Below are positions 33,877 to 41,825 of a stretch of DNA of 64,000 bases, piece by piece. Source of the DNA: Pandoraea norimbergensis (GTDB lineage: Bacteria > Pseudomonadota > Gammaproteobacteria > Burkholderiales > Burkholderiaceae); contig NZ_CP013480.3 in NCBI RefSeq assembly GCF_001465545.3, forward strand, positions 2,046,001 to 2,110,000, in the 5' to 3' direction. Each line of letters starts with the position of its first letter. Within the stretch, counting starts at the first letter, position 1. The notes beneath the pieces were generated by a model that worked only from the letters and a program-made list of their open reading frames with translations, had not been told where the DNA came from and made no database searches. A program made the translations under genes and the position numbers.

Positions 33877-35471
33877 GTACGGCATCGTCCACGCCGGGCG
33901 CGGGTGATGAAGCATCGGAAAAACCTTCCGAGCATGTGTCGCTGCGGGCTTGGGTTGCGGTGCTGGGGGGCGTGTTCGGTTGCTTCATGGCGGGCATGAA
34001 CGTGCATGTGACGAACGCCTCGTTACCGGATATTCGTGGCTCGCTCGGTGCCAGTTTTGAAGAGGGCTCGTGGATCACCACGGCGTATCTCGTGGCGGAA
34101 ATCATCGTGATTCCGTTGACCGGATGGCTGGTGTCGGTGTTCTCGGCGAGGCGCGTGCTGGTGGTTGGCACCAGCGGCTTTCTGGTCTTTTCGCTGGCGT
34201 GTTCGCTTGCGCCCGATATCAATACGATGATCGCGGCGCGGGCGTTACAGGGCGCCTTCGGCGGGGTGCTGATTCCGATGTCGTTTCAGTTGATCGTGTC
34301 CGAGTTGCCGGTGTCGCGACATCCGTTGGGTATGGCGCTTTTCGCCGTTGCCAACAACGTGGCGCAGGCGGCGGGGCCGTCGTTGGGCGGGTGGCTCACC
34401 GACATGTACTCATGGCGCTGGATCTTCTATTTGCAGATTCCACCGGGCCTGGCGTTACTTGCCGCCATCGGTTGGGCGATCAAGCCAGCGCCCGTGCATC
34501 TCGATCAGCTCAAACGAGCCGACTGGTTCGGCATCGGAGCGATGGCTGTCGGTTTGAGTGCGTTACAGATCGTGCTGGAGGAGGGCGGTCGCAAGGACTG
34601 GTTTGCGTCGCACGAAATCACGCAACTGGCGATCGTTGCGGTCGTGGGGTTGGGCGTGTTCGTGTGGACGCAGTGGCATCGCAAGACGCCGTTCATCAAT
34701 CTGCGGTTGCTGGGACGATACAACTTCGGTGTGGCAAGTCTGATGCAGTTCTTGTTCGGTGCGGTGGTGTTTGGGGTGGTGTTTCTGGTGCCGAACTACT
34801 TTGCCGAATTGCATGGTTTCAGCGCACGCGATATCGGTCTGACGATGATTCCGTATGGCGTCGTGCAGTTTGTGATGTCGTTTCTGACGCCACCGCTCAT
34901 GCGACGGATCGGTGCCCGACCGACCATCATTCTGGGCTTTGCGCTGGTGGCGGCGGGTTGCCTGATGAACATCCACCTCGACGCGAACTCGGGCACCAAC
35001 GTCATTGTGCCGTCGCTGATCGTGCGAGGGATCGGACAGTCGTTGGTGGTAATTGCGTTGTCGGTGATGGCGGTGGCCGGCATCGAGCGGGCGCAGGTCG
35101 GCTCGGCATCGGGCGTCTTCAACATGGTGCGCAACGTCGGTGGGGCGATCGGTATTGCGGTGGCGAGTCAGATTGTCGTGGAGCGTCAGAAACTGCACGC
35201 GATGCGCATTGGCGAGTCGGTCACGCTCTATGCGGAGGCGTTTCGCGAGCGCATGCAGGTGCTGAGCGGATGGCTGGCGCACGGCCACGGTGTGCCCGGC
35301 AATGTGCGCGAAGCAGCGCTGTCGCTGATGCAACAGCGCGTGATGCGTGAGGCGCTTTTCATGGCGTATAGCGACACGTTTCTGCTTGCCGGCATCGCAA
35401 TGATCGCGTGTACCGGGGCAGCGTTTCTACTCAAGACTAAAAAAACGCAAGCCGCCGCGACGGCTAAATAG
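33873..35471 (+). CDS. EmrB/QacA-type drug efflux transporter (MFS, 14 TMS)
   Basis: 532 aa, about 14 membrane helices of the DHA2 family. Motif near the first loop: NVHVTNASLPDIRGSLGASFEEGSWITTAYLVAEIIVIPLTGWL. The GPSLGGWLTDMYSWRWIFYLQIPPG signature is also present. It exports hydrophobic compounds or drugs using the proton gradient, coupled to the preceding EmrA- and NodT-like proteins. The start overlaps the EmrA-like stop by four bases. Confidence 0.94.
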   Translation: MSTASSTPGAGDEASEKPSEHVSLRAWVAVLGGVFGCFMAGMNVHVTNASLPDIRGSLGASFEEGSWITTAYLVAEIIVIPLTGWLVSVFSARRVLVVGTSGFLVFSLACSLAPDINTMIAARALQGAFGGVLIPMSFQLIVSELPVSRHPLGMALFAVANNVAQAAGPSLGGWLTDMYSWRWIFYLQIPPGLALLAAIGWAIKPAPVHLDQLKRADWFGIGAMAVGLSALQIVLEEGGRKDWFASHEITQLAIVAVVGLGVFVWTQWHRKTPFINLRLLGRYNFGVASLMQFLFGAVVFGVVFLVPNYFAELHGFSARDIGLTMIPYGVVQFVMSFLTPPLMRRIGARPTIILGFALVAAGCLMNIHLDANSGTNVIVPSLIVRGIGQSLVVIALSVMAVAGIERAQVGSASGVFNMVRNVGGAIGIAVASQIVVERQKLHAMRIGESVTLYAEAFRERMQVLSGWLAHGHGVPGNVREAALSLMQQRVMREALFMAYSDTFLLAGIAMIACTGAAFLLKTKKTQAAATAK

Positions 35472-35537
35472 TCATGGGCCGGTGGCGGTGCGCCACGGAC
35501 TGGAGAAACGAAAGTTTGCTTAGTTTGCTCGGTCAGC

Positions 35538-35783
35538 TTATTCGGCGAGTGCCGGAATCGCGCCCTCCTGAAACAGAACCCGCGGCGAATCCATCGTGCC
35601 GGACTCGTCATCGACCAGCACTTCGTAGGCGGCGATGCCGGCAAAACCCGAGGCCATGGCCTGTGCGATACGTACAGCGCCGAATTCGGTACTGGCTTGG
35701 CGAAGCTCGCCGGGTTGCAAGGCGCCGTCCTTGTTTTTGCGATAGGGCACGACGATAAATTTGACGGATTTCGGATCACTCAC
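35538..35783 (-). CDS. Small soluble protein of unknown function, probably SOS-controlled
   Basis: 81 aa from a GTG with GGGGAG seven bases upstream. It reads SDPKSVKFIVVPYRKNKDG, then a helix with RIAQAMASGFAGIAAYEVLVDDESGTMDSPRVLF. It looks like a compact alpha/beta fold with no signal, cysteines or catalytic motif. I do not recognise the family. A perfect LexA-type box lies 46 bp upstream, implying DNA-damage induction. It is unrelated in sequence to the other SOS-boxed gene at 7278. Confidence 0.65.
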   Translation of the reverse strand: MSDPKSVKFIVVPYRKNKDGALQPGELRQASTEFGAVRIAQAMASGFAGIAAYEVLVDDESGTMDSPRVLFQEGAIPALAE

Positions 35784-35829
35784 GATGCAACTCCCCAAGG
35801 AACATTGGTGAAGGGAATGTAGCACAAGA

Positions 35830-35849
35830 TACTGTACAAAAAAACAGTA
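35830..35849 (-). promoter_or_regulatory. LexA (SOS) box upstream of the 35538-35783 gene
   Basis: TACTGTACAAAAAAACAGTA on the plus strand has perfect TACTGT/ACAGTA arms with an 8-base spacer (CTGT-N8-ACAG). It is placed where it would overlap the leftward promoter of the small gene. A further TGTACAGTG half-like sequence lies at 35859. Confidence 0.75.
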
Positions 35850-35934
35850 ATGATTAAATGTACAGTGTTTTTTTGAGGATGATCGGTTTGTTGTGTTGTT
35901 TCCAGTCTTCTTCTGAGGATCATGGCGAATTCGG

Positions 35935-36105
35935 TTCACCTCGTTTCGTGGCGAGACGACGGTGTTCTCATGGAACACGGCGTCCGCCCGCTTGCTGACC
36001 AAGTGCGGGTTCACTCACGAGGGGACGCTTCGCAAAAGCTTTAACAAACTCGGCGTGTTGGTCGACACAGAGGTGTTTGCGCTCGTGTGTGAGCGCAACG
36101 CATAG
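35935..36105 (+). pseudogene. Remnant of a GNAT (RimJ/RimL-type) N-acetyltransferase
   Basis: The plus-strand frame reads GETTVFSWNTASARLLTKC, then GFTHEGTLRKSFNKLGVLVDTEVFALVCERNA and a stop at 36103. This is the conserved C-terminal third of RimL-like acetyltransferases (NxxSARxLxKxGF, EGxLR, D-x-x-x-aLxxE). The frame closes at a stop at 35914 and no N-terminal part is visible upstream, so the gene is 5'-truncated. The breakpoint is next to the SOS-boxed gene. Confidence 0.75.
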
Positions 36106-36119
36106 GTGGAGGCGGCAGA

Positions 36120-37136
36120 TTACTGCGTCGGTTTGCTTTCGGATGAGGCGTGAACTGCTTGGTCGACTGCCTTCATAAAATCTGCGCGGTTGGTGACGGC
36201 GATGGCATGCCACTGGTCGTTGGGCAACGTGAGGGGTCTGCCATCCGACTTGCCCGGGGTCAACCCGCTCACAACGGCTTTTGCCCCGTGAAGGCTGATC
36301 CATCGATGGTCGTAGCGGTAGGGTGTCGCCTCATCCCATTTGACGACCTTTTGCGCGATGGCCTGAAGACGGGGTAGATCGTCTGCCTGCGCGCGCCGCA
36401 GTTCGATGGGGGTTTTTCCGATCAGGGCGGTGATCGCGCTGATCGCCGAGACGTCGGTGCAGATGCGCGCATCGAACGAGCCGCGAACGCGTCCGGCGTT
36501 GTACCAGAACAGTGCGTCTGCCACGCGGCCCTGCCGGTAGAGCACCGATGAGAGAGCGAAGAATACGGGCGGCGCGTGGTCGGCAGGATTCGCGATGATG
36601 GCATCGATGATGGCATCGTTTTCGTGCCCTGTCGTTTGCTGCAATCGCAACACGGTGGCGTTCGTCTTTGCCATATTGATGCTGGCATATTCGCCTTGCG
36701 GCGTGACTTCGAGTCGGCGTACACCCGATGCGCCAAGTTCCTCCATTGCCATGTTGCCGATGTTTCGCGCACAGGGGAACGTGCGGGCGATCACCCGAAT
36801 GGCCTCGGGATCGGAGAACCGGTTATTCAGTTCGGGGTGGGCCGTGGCGTAATCGCGCAGCACGCTGGCGACGGTTCTGACGCTGGTTTCCTTCGGAAAG
36901 CAGAACGCTTTGCCGTTGTTGGCTTTGAGAAGGCCAATGAGCCAGGCGGACGACTCTTCCGGCGAGGTGTCGGCTGCGGCAGTGGTAGCGGTGGTAGCGG
37001 TGGTAGCGGTAGTGCAGCCGCTGGCGCAGATGAGCGCCATTGGCAGAACAGGCAGCAACGTGCGAGCCCATTTCCCGTACGCCAGTCCAAGTCCCCTCGT
37101 GCGTAATCGCATCTGATAGCTCCGTATTGTTGTCAT
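36120..37136 (-). CDS. Lipoprotein with Rap1a/Tai-like N-terminal domain
   Basis: 338 aa. A basic n-region and hydrophobic segment end at ICASGC, a lipobox. A Thr/Ala repeat from a 9-bp tandem repeat follows, then a domain at about 60-125 (GKAFCFPKETSVRTVASVLRDYATAHPELN, IARTFPC) matching the two-Cys pattern of Rap1a/Tai immunity-type proteins. The C-terminal 200 residues include a helical stretch with VFFALSSVLYRQGRVADALFWYNAGRV, resembling Sel1/TPR-like units. Overall function unknown; periplasmic. Confidence 0.65.
   Translation of the reverse strand: MTTIRSYQMRLRTRGLGLAYGKWARTLLPVLPMALICASGCTTATTATTATTAAADTSPEESSAWLIGLLKANNGKAFCFPKETSVRTVASVLRDYATAHPELNNRFSDPEAIRVIARTFPCARNIGNMAMEELGASGVRRLEVTPQGEYASINMAKTNATVLRLQQTTGHENDAIIDAIIANPADHAPPVFFALSSVLYRQGRVADALFWYNAGRVRGSFDARICTDVSAISAITALIGKTPIELRRAQADDLPRLQAIAQKVVKWDEATPYRYDHRWISLHGAKAVVSGLTPGKSDGRPLTLPNDQWHAIAVTNRADFMKAVDQAVHASSESKPTQ
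36982..37008. repeat. 9-bp tandem repeat inside the Rap1a-like gene
   Basis: Three perfect copies of GTGGTAGCG (plus strand) plus a decayed fourth, encoding the ThrAlaThr-type linker just after the lipobox. Copy changes would keep the frame. Confidence 0.9.
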
Positions 37137-37293
37137 GCGTTTTTGGCGGAACTTCTTTGAAACGTATGCTAGCGAATGACGGTGGCGATTGCCAATGGCG
37201 GAAATTGGAGGCGGGACTCTGCTTTTCTTGTCGAGGGGAGAGAGCGGCGGGGCGGGCGGCCGCAGACCGCCGCGCGGTTACGGCAGCGATGCT

Positions 37294-38094
37294 TTAGCGC
37301 TTGCGGGCGCGCGTTGCGAGAAACGTGGGCAGGAAGCGATCGACAACGAAACGCGGGTTGGGTTGATCGTCTTCGTAAAACCCTTCGATGGCGAAGCCGG
37401 CGTCGAGTTGTCCGCCGATCAAGTCGCCGAGTGAATGACCGAAGACCAACGCTTCACCGGCGTCGCGCTTCTTTTGAAGCTGATCGGGTGACAGATCGTT
37501 CAGATCGGAGTAGGGCAGTTTGTATTGCGGACGGATCAGGCCTTGTTTCGCGAAGTCGGGATCACGGTCACCAATGAACACGACCGGGTTGTAGAAACTC
37601 GCGAGCAATGCGCCACCGGCTTGCAATACGCGATGGCATTCGCGCCAGACCGGGCGCACATCGGGCACATAAAGATTCGAGATCGGGTGAAAGACGATGT
37701 CGAACGATGCGTTATCGAACGCGCTTAAATCGCGCATGTCGCCTTGACGGGTGTTTAGCGTCAGGCCGTCGCGCTCAGCGACTTTGCGATCCTGTTCAAG
37801 CTGCGCGTCCGAGATGTCGAAGACGGTCACGAGCGCACCGGCAGCCGCAAGCACGGGGGCTTGCTGCCCGCCTGCGGAGGCGAGGCAGAGGATGCGTTTC
37901 CCGGCAACATCGCCCAGCCAGTCCTTCGGCAACGGACGCGGCGTGAGATGCACGTTCCAGTTGCCGAGCTTGGCCGCCGCCACCGTTTCCGGACTCACAG
38001 GACGTGACCACTCGCGCACTTCAGCCGCTTGTTTGTCCCAGGCGGCGCGATTGTGCGAGAGGAAGTCGAGAGGGGGCGTGGGCGTTGTAGACAT
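37294..38094 (-). CDS. Class I SAM-dependent methyltransferase
   Basis: 266 aa. Motif I is KRILCLASAGGQQAPVLAAAGALVTVFDIS (about 67-96), with the acidic end of strand 2 in DIS. GDMRDLSAFDNASFDIVFHP follows (motif IV region). It lacks a signal peptide and is cytoplasmic. Substrate unknown; similar proteins are annotated as ubiquinone/menaquinone methyltransferase-like, but nothing confirms that. A small gene lies 28 bp upstream in the same direction. Confidence 0.87.
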   Translation of the reverse strand: MSTTPTPPLDFLSHNRAAWDKQAAEVREWSRPVSPETVAAAKLGNWNVHLTPRPLPKDWLGDVAGKRILCLASAGGQQAPVLAAAGALVTVFDISDAQLEQDRKVAERDGLTLNTRQGDMRDLSAFDNASFDIVFHPISNLYVPDVRPVWRECHRVLQAGGALLASFYNPVVFIGDRDPDFAKQGLIRPQYKLPYSDLNDLSPDQLQKKRDAGEALVFGHSLGDLIGGQLDAGFAIEGFYEDDQPNPRFVVDRFLPTFLATRARKR

Positions 38095-38122
38095 CAGCGG
38101 TATTGCGCGGGTGGTTTGTGTT

Positions 38123-38311
38123 TCAGCCGCCGGCGAGTTTCTTGGTCAGGTTTTCGAGAAGGCTGTGCAGATACGCTGCATCGCGTTCACCAGAAGCTGC
38201 CGGGTCGGTGACGCCCTTCGATCCTGTCAGGGGAATGCCTTGAGCCTTGATGAGCTCCTGGACGAAGGTTCGTGCAATTTGCCGGGCTTCCGGCAGTTCG
38301 TAGAGGGCCAT
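38123..38311 (-). CDS. Small conserved-looking hypothetical protein
   Basis: 62 aa. MALYELPEARQIARTFVQEL then a Gly-Ser-Lys loop and a C-terminal helix LHSLLENLTKKLAGG; soluble and helical. No known domain. It probably forms a two-gene unit with the methyltransferase 28 bp downstream. The strand and spacing support it as real. Confidence 0.55.
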   Translation of the reverse strand: MALYELPEARQIARTFVQELIKAQGIPLTGSKGVTDPAASGERDAAYLHSLLENLTKKLAGG

Positions 38312-38482
38312 GTTGTGACTCCGATGTTGTGACAAGAGCCGCGATTGTGCCATAGCGGTCGAATCAGCCCGTGGCAGCTGCGACGAAGCGCAGCCGGACA
38401 CGACGCGCGCCACTCCGTCAAATGGAGGATGCCCACGTGGGTGGTGGCTCATACAATCGCATAAAAACGGAAGGGGGCGGCG

Positions 38483-39172
38483 ATGCGAAGCATGCTCGGC
38501 ATGTTGTTGGCGGGCGTCTCGATAGGGGTGTCGGCACAGGGGTACAACTGCGATTGTCAGCAGATTGTCGGGGCATGTGCTGCCTCGATCGTTGTGGTTC
38601 CGACGGAATCCACAAAGGGGAGTTATGGGGCGGATATCAAGATCACGTCGACCAGCCCGATGTGTGCCAAGGTCGATTACTACGTCGACGGGACACCCTA
38701 CTTCACGATTCTCAGTCAGGGAAATCAAGGCGATGATCGCGTCTTTGGAACCCAGCCGATTACGCGAAAGAATGTTTCCGACGTGAGCTGCAAGGTTTGC
38801 CGGCAAGTTGGCGGCAACGTTGCGAAACCGCCGGAGAACGAGGTGAAGCGCGTGTTGGGTATTGGCGGGAGATGGCACGCGTCTGCGTGTCCGGGCGCGC
38901 CGGGATGGTGGGGCGGCGGTGGGCCGCCACGTGACGTGACAGTCACGTTGAGCGCGAATGGCGGGGCGGTTTCCGGCACCCTGAGTGAACACAGCCCGGC
39001 GTACTCGTATTCGGCATCGCTTACCGGGACGCTCGTCTCCGGGAGCGCGCGCGTGAGCAGCAGTGTCGGCAGTACACACGAAATGTCGCTGTCGCCGGAT
39101 GAGCAGTCGCTTACCGATCGCTGGTGCAACAAGGATGGGGGGTGTGCCGTCTGCGCCATGACGCGAGAGTGA
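38483..39172 (+). CDS. Secreted Cys-rich protein, unknown function
   Basis: 229 aa. A short signal peptide (MLGMLLAGVSIGVSAQG) precedes a mature protein with ten cysteines, among them NCDCQQ, SCKVCR and GCAVCA at the C-terminus, suggesting disulfides. A Gly-rich loop GWWGGGGPP sits in the middle, and a beta-rich Thr/Ser C-terminal half follows. I do not recognise it. No obvious operon partner. Confidence 0.6.
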   Translation: MRSMLGMLLAGVSIGVSAQGYNCDCQQIVGACAASIVVVPTESTKGSYGADIKITSTSPMCAKVDYYVDGTPYFTILSQGNQGDDRVFGTQPITRKNVSDVSCKVCRQVGGNVAKPPENEVKRVLGIGGRWHASACPGAPGWWGGGGPPRDVTVTLSANGGAVSGTLSEHSPAYSYSASLTGTLVSGSARVSSSVGSTHEMSLSPDEQSLTDRWCNKDGGCAVCAMTRE

Positions 39173-39297
39173 GGGCGGCGGGGACAGTTTGGGTGACGAG
39201 AGCGACGAACATGTCATGAGAGGGCACTTTAACGCCACGCGTTAGAATCGACTTTCATGCCTGTTCCCGTGCGCCTTTGCTTTGAGTGAGTTGCGTC

Positions 39298-40050
39298 ATG
39301 CCGATCAATTACCTGCGAGGATTCACCCAACCCGTGCGCACGGAGGCGGCCAATCGGCGGCTGGGGTGCTCGCTGGCGTTCGTTGCCGGTGCCGCTAACG
39401 CGGGCGGCTTTCTCGCGGTCGGGCAGTACACATCGCATATGTCGGGCATCGTGGCATCGCTCTCGGATGATCTGGTGCTGGGACAGTTGGTGTACGTGCT
39501 CACCGGCATCAGCGCACTTCTCGCGTTTCTCTTCGGCGCGGCCACTTCCTCCATCCTCATCAACTGGGGGCGCCGTCATCAGACGCACAGCGCCTATGCC
39601 GCCCCGTTGTTGCTGGAGGCGGTACTACTCATTGGCTTCGGCTTACTGGGGGCGAGCCTCGAACATCATCGATGGTTGTTTGCGTCCGCGACGGTGGCAC
39701 TGTTGTGCTACGTGATGGGGCTTCAGAACGCGATCATCACGAAGATATCGAAGGCAGAAATTCGAACGACGCATGTCACCGGGTTAGTGACCGACATCGG
39801 CATCGAGCTGGGCAAGATGCTGTACTGGAATCGGCCGGGTCTCTCGGCAGAACCGCAACGGGTCGCGGCCGATCAGGGCAAGCTTCGGCTGTTGGCATCA
39901 TTGCTCGGGATGTTCTTCCTCGGCGGCGTCGCGGGCGCCCTCGGCTTTAAACACCTTGGCTTCGTGTCGACGGTGCCGCTGGCGCTGATCCTCATCATGC
40001 TGGCGATCGTGCCGTTGCTTGACGATATTTCGCATCGACCGATGCGATGA
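39298..40050 (+). CDS. DUF1275 (YoaK-like) membrane protein
   Basis: 250 aa, six predicted helices. Family features are present: AFVAGAANAGGFLAVGQYTSHMSG near the start and GLQNAIITKISKAEIRTTHVTGLVTDIGIELG in the middle. The transport substrate and function of this family are unknown. The ATG at 39298 is chosen over one four codons upstream. Confidence 0.88.
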   Translation: MPINYLRGFTQPVRTEAANRRLGCSLAFVAGAANAGGFLAVGQYTSHMSGIVASLSDDLVLGQLVYVLTGISALLAFLFGAATSSILINWGRRHQTHSAYAAPLLLEAVLLIGFGLLGASLEHHRWLFASATVALLCYVMGLQNAIITKISKAEIRTTHVTGLVTDIGIELGKMLYWNRPGLSAEPQRVAADQGKLRLLASLLGMFFLGGVAGALGFKHLGFVSTVPLALILIMLAIVPLLDDISHRPMR

Positions 40051-40101
40051 AATGTCGGCGAGTGTCGGCCCGGCTTCATCAAGCGCCGACAGCGTTACGC
40101 A

Positions 40102-41577
40102 TCAAGAACGGCAGAGCTTGAATATCTCTTCCGACAGCAGGCGGCGTGCTCCCAAGCGCAAGCCTGCCCCGGCGGCGGCCACTGAATAAAGCGTCGCCCT
40201 GTCTTCCTCCGTGAGCGCCTCCGGGTTCAGGGCCTCGGGAGGTATCGCATACCACCACTGCACGCGGGTAATTTGATTGCGGCTGGCCTGCTCGTGGGTC
40301 AACGGTGCGACGGGCGTATGTATCAGCGAAGTTGCCTTTTGGGAAAGGTGCATATAAATGGATTTCTGGTCATGCTTGCCGACGGCTTTGTTCTTCAACG
40401 TATTCATGTCTTTGCCGTTCTCAATCAGATTCAGCACCCCGTTGCTGTCGATATAAGAGACGTCGACATTCTTGGTCATTTCTTCATGCTCGGCGTCTTT
40501 GTAGTTCGAGCCGCTGAAGACGACTTCGCCTTTCGCAAGCTCGTCAGGTCGGACGTTGAGGATGGCGTCCAGCTCGGAAGTGATGCCTTCAAAGGAAAGC
40601 GGGATGCCGCCCCCCTTGCTGATACCGAAAAACGCATCGAAGTGCGCGCCGCCAAACGGGCTGTAGTCCTTCGGCGCGTCCGGCAGAGGGGCCGTTACCA
40701 TGCCAAGCGTCGCTTTAATGCCTGGCCAGTCATAGGGTAGGCCGGCCCGTTTGGCGTGAGCCAGCGCCTCGATCCGACGTACGAATGCGCTAGCGATCGA
40801 TGCGTGGAACTTCGAAATAAGGGCCAGCTTGAAGCCGATCAGCGCCGCGCCTTGGGGGCCTGCAATGCCAACAAGCTCCGCGCTAAGTGGCATGAAAGTC
40901 GCTGCAAAGGTGGGCCAATCACCTGCCCATTGCTCTTCAGATGTCATTGATGCATACGCTTTCCACTTCTCCGCGATCTTCGGCGCTTCCTCTTCGTTCC
41001 GTTTCCCTCGTATCTCCGCCTTCGCGCTGCGAATCTCCTTGTTGATCGCAGCGATCAGCGCCTTCACGTTGTAGAACTCGGTGTCTTTCCACGTGACATC
41101 GATCAACGTTTGCAGGGCGGGGGGTGGAAACCGGCGCTCATAATCTGTCACGGGCTTCGCTAGCGCGAACTCCGGCGTTGCCATCAGTTCAGCGTAAGAC
41201 TTTGAAGCGTTTTCGATCTGTATCTTGACGCGTTGGATGGGGGAGGGCGTGCCTGATCCCGGGCGGGCAAGTGAAAGCTGCCGGGGCGTGCTGTTGCCGG
41301 ATCGTACGGGGGCCGCTTGCATCGCCGCCTCATTCGATATCGCTTCAGTCGGCTTCATCCGCCGTTGTACCGGTTGCCCGAAAAGCGACTGCATACGCTG
41401 GTGTTGTGCGAGCACGCGCGGGCTGGTGTCGGCTACAGCCTGTAACGTTGCCAAGGGCGAGCGTACCGTCTGGTTGTCAGTCGGGCGGTGCTCAGGGGCT
41501 TGGGCGCTCCGGGCCGTACCCTTCGCACCGGGCAAAGTGTCCTGAGTCGGTTGCGGCTTCTCTGCGTAAGATTTCAC
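40102..41577 (-). CDS. Large protein with eCIS-cargo-like N-terminus; putative effector
   Basis: 491 aa, no signal peptide. The N-terminus (about 35-75) carries DNQ...LQAVADTSPRVLAQHQRMQ then PVQRRMKP and a second PIQR near 115. That repeat pattern recalls N-termini of proteins with DUF4157-type leaders, linked to extracellular contractile injection systems. The middle is helical. The C-terminus (about 340-440) has FSGSNYKDAEHEEM, NVDVSYIDSNGVLNLIENGKD and KSIYMHLSQ, which could be a nuclease or ADP-ribosyltransferase-like domain, but no family is certain. GC content looks clearly below that of the flanks. No injection-system genes are in this window. Confidence 0.55.
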   Translation of the reverse strand: MKSYAEKPQPTQDTLPGAKGTARSAQAPEHRPTDNQTVRSPLATLQAVADTSPRVLAQHQRMQSLFGQPVQRRMKPTEAISNEAAMQAAPVRSGNSTPRQLSLARPGSGTPSPIQRVKIQIENASKSYAELMATPEFALAKPVTDYERRFPPPALQTLIDVTWKDTEFYNVKALIAAINKEIRSAKAEIRGKRNEEEAPKIAEKWKAYASMTSEEQWAGDWPTFAATFMPLSAELVGIAGPQGAALIGFKLALISKFHASIASAFVRRIEALAHAKRAGLPYDWPGIKATLGMVTAPLPDAPKDYSPFGGAHFDAFFGISKGGGIPLSFEGITSELDAILNVRPDELAKGEVVFSGSNYKDAEHEEMTKNVDVSYIDSNGVLNLIENGKDMNTLKNKAVGKHDQKSIYMHLSQKATSLIHTPVAPLTHEQASRNQITRVQWWYAIPPEALNPEALTEEDRATLYSVAAAGAGLRLGARRLLSEEIFKLCRS

Positions 41578-41825
41578 AGCATCGTGCTCCTGCGTGCGTG
41601 GCGCATTCTCGGATACAACGTGGCGAATTGACTCAGAGTATCTGTATTTCTACGGGCAAGGGAAATAGGTAATATCCGTCTGGATGGTTTGCCTTGTATC
41701 ACACAACGGTTACATTTCGTCATCCCATCAATTTCGTTAGCGCATCGGCACGCATCGTCATATTTACACCGGCTTCCTAAGCGAATTCGATCACCCCGTA
41801 GTGTTCCGAAATCAGGAGAGCATGG

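Noticed and set aside
34070..35350. 426-codon plus-strand frame inside the EmrB gene
   Set aside because: It is a shadow of the transporter in another frame, with no membrane helices or known domain and with biased composition.
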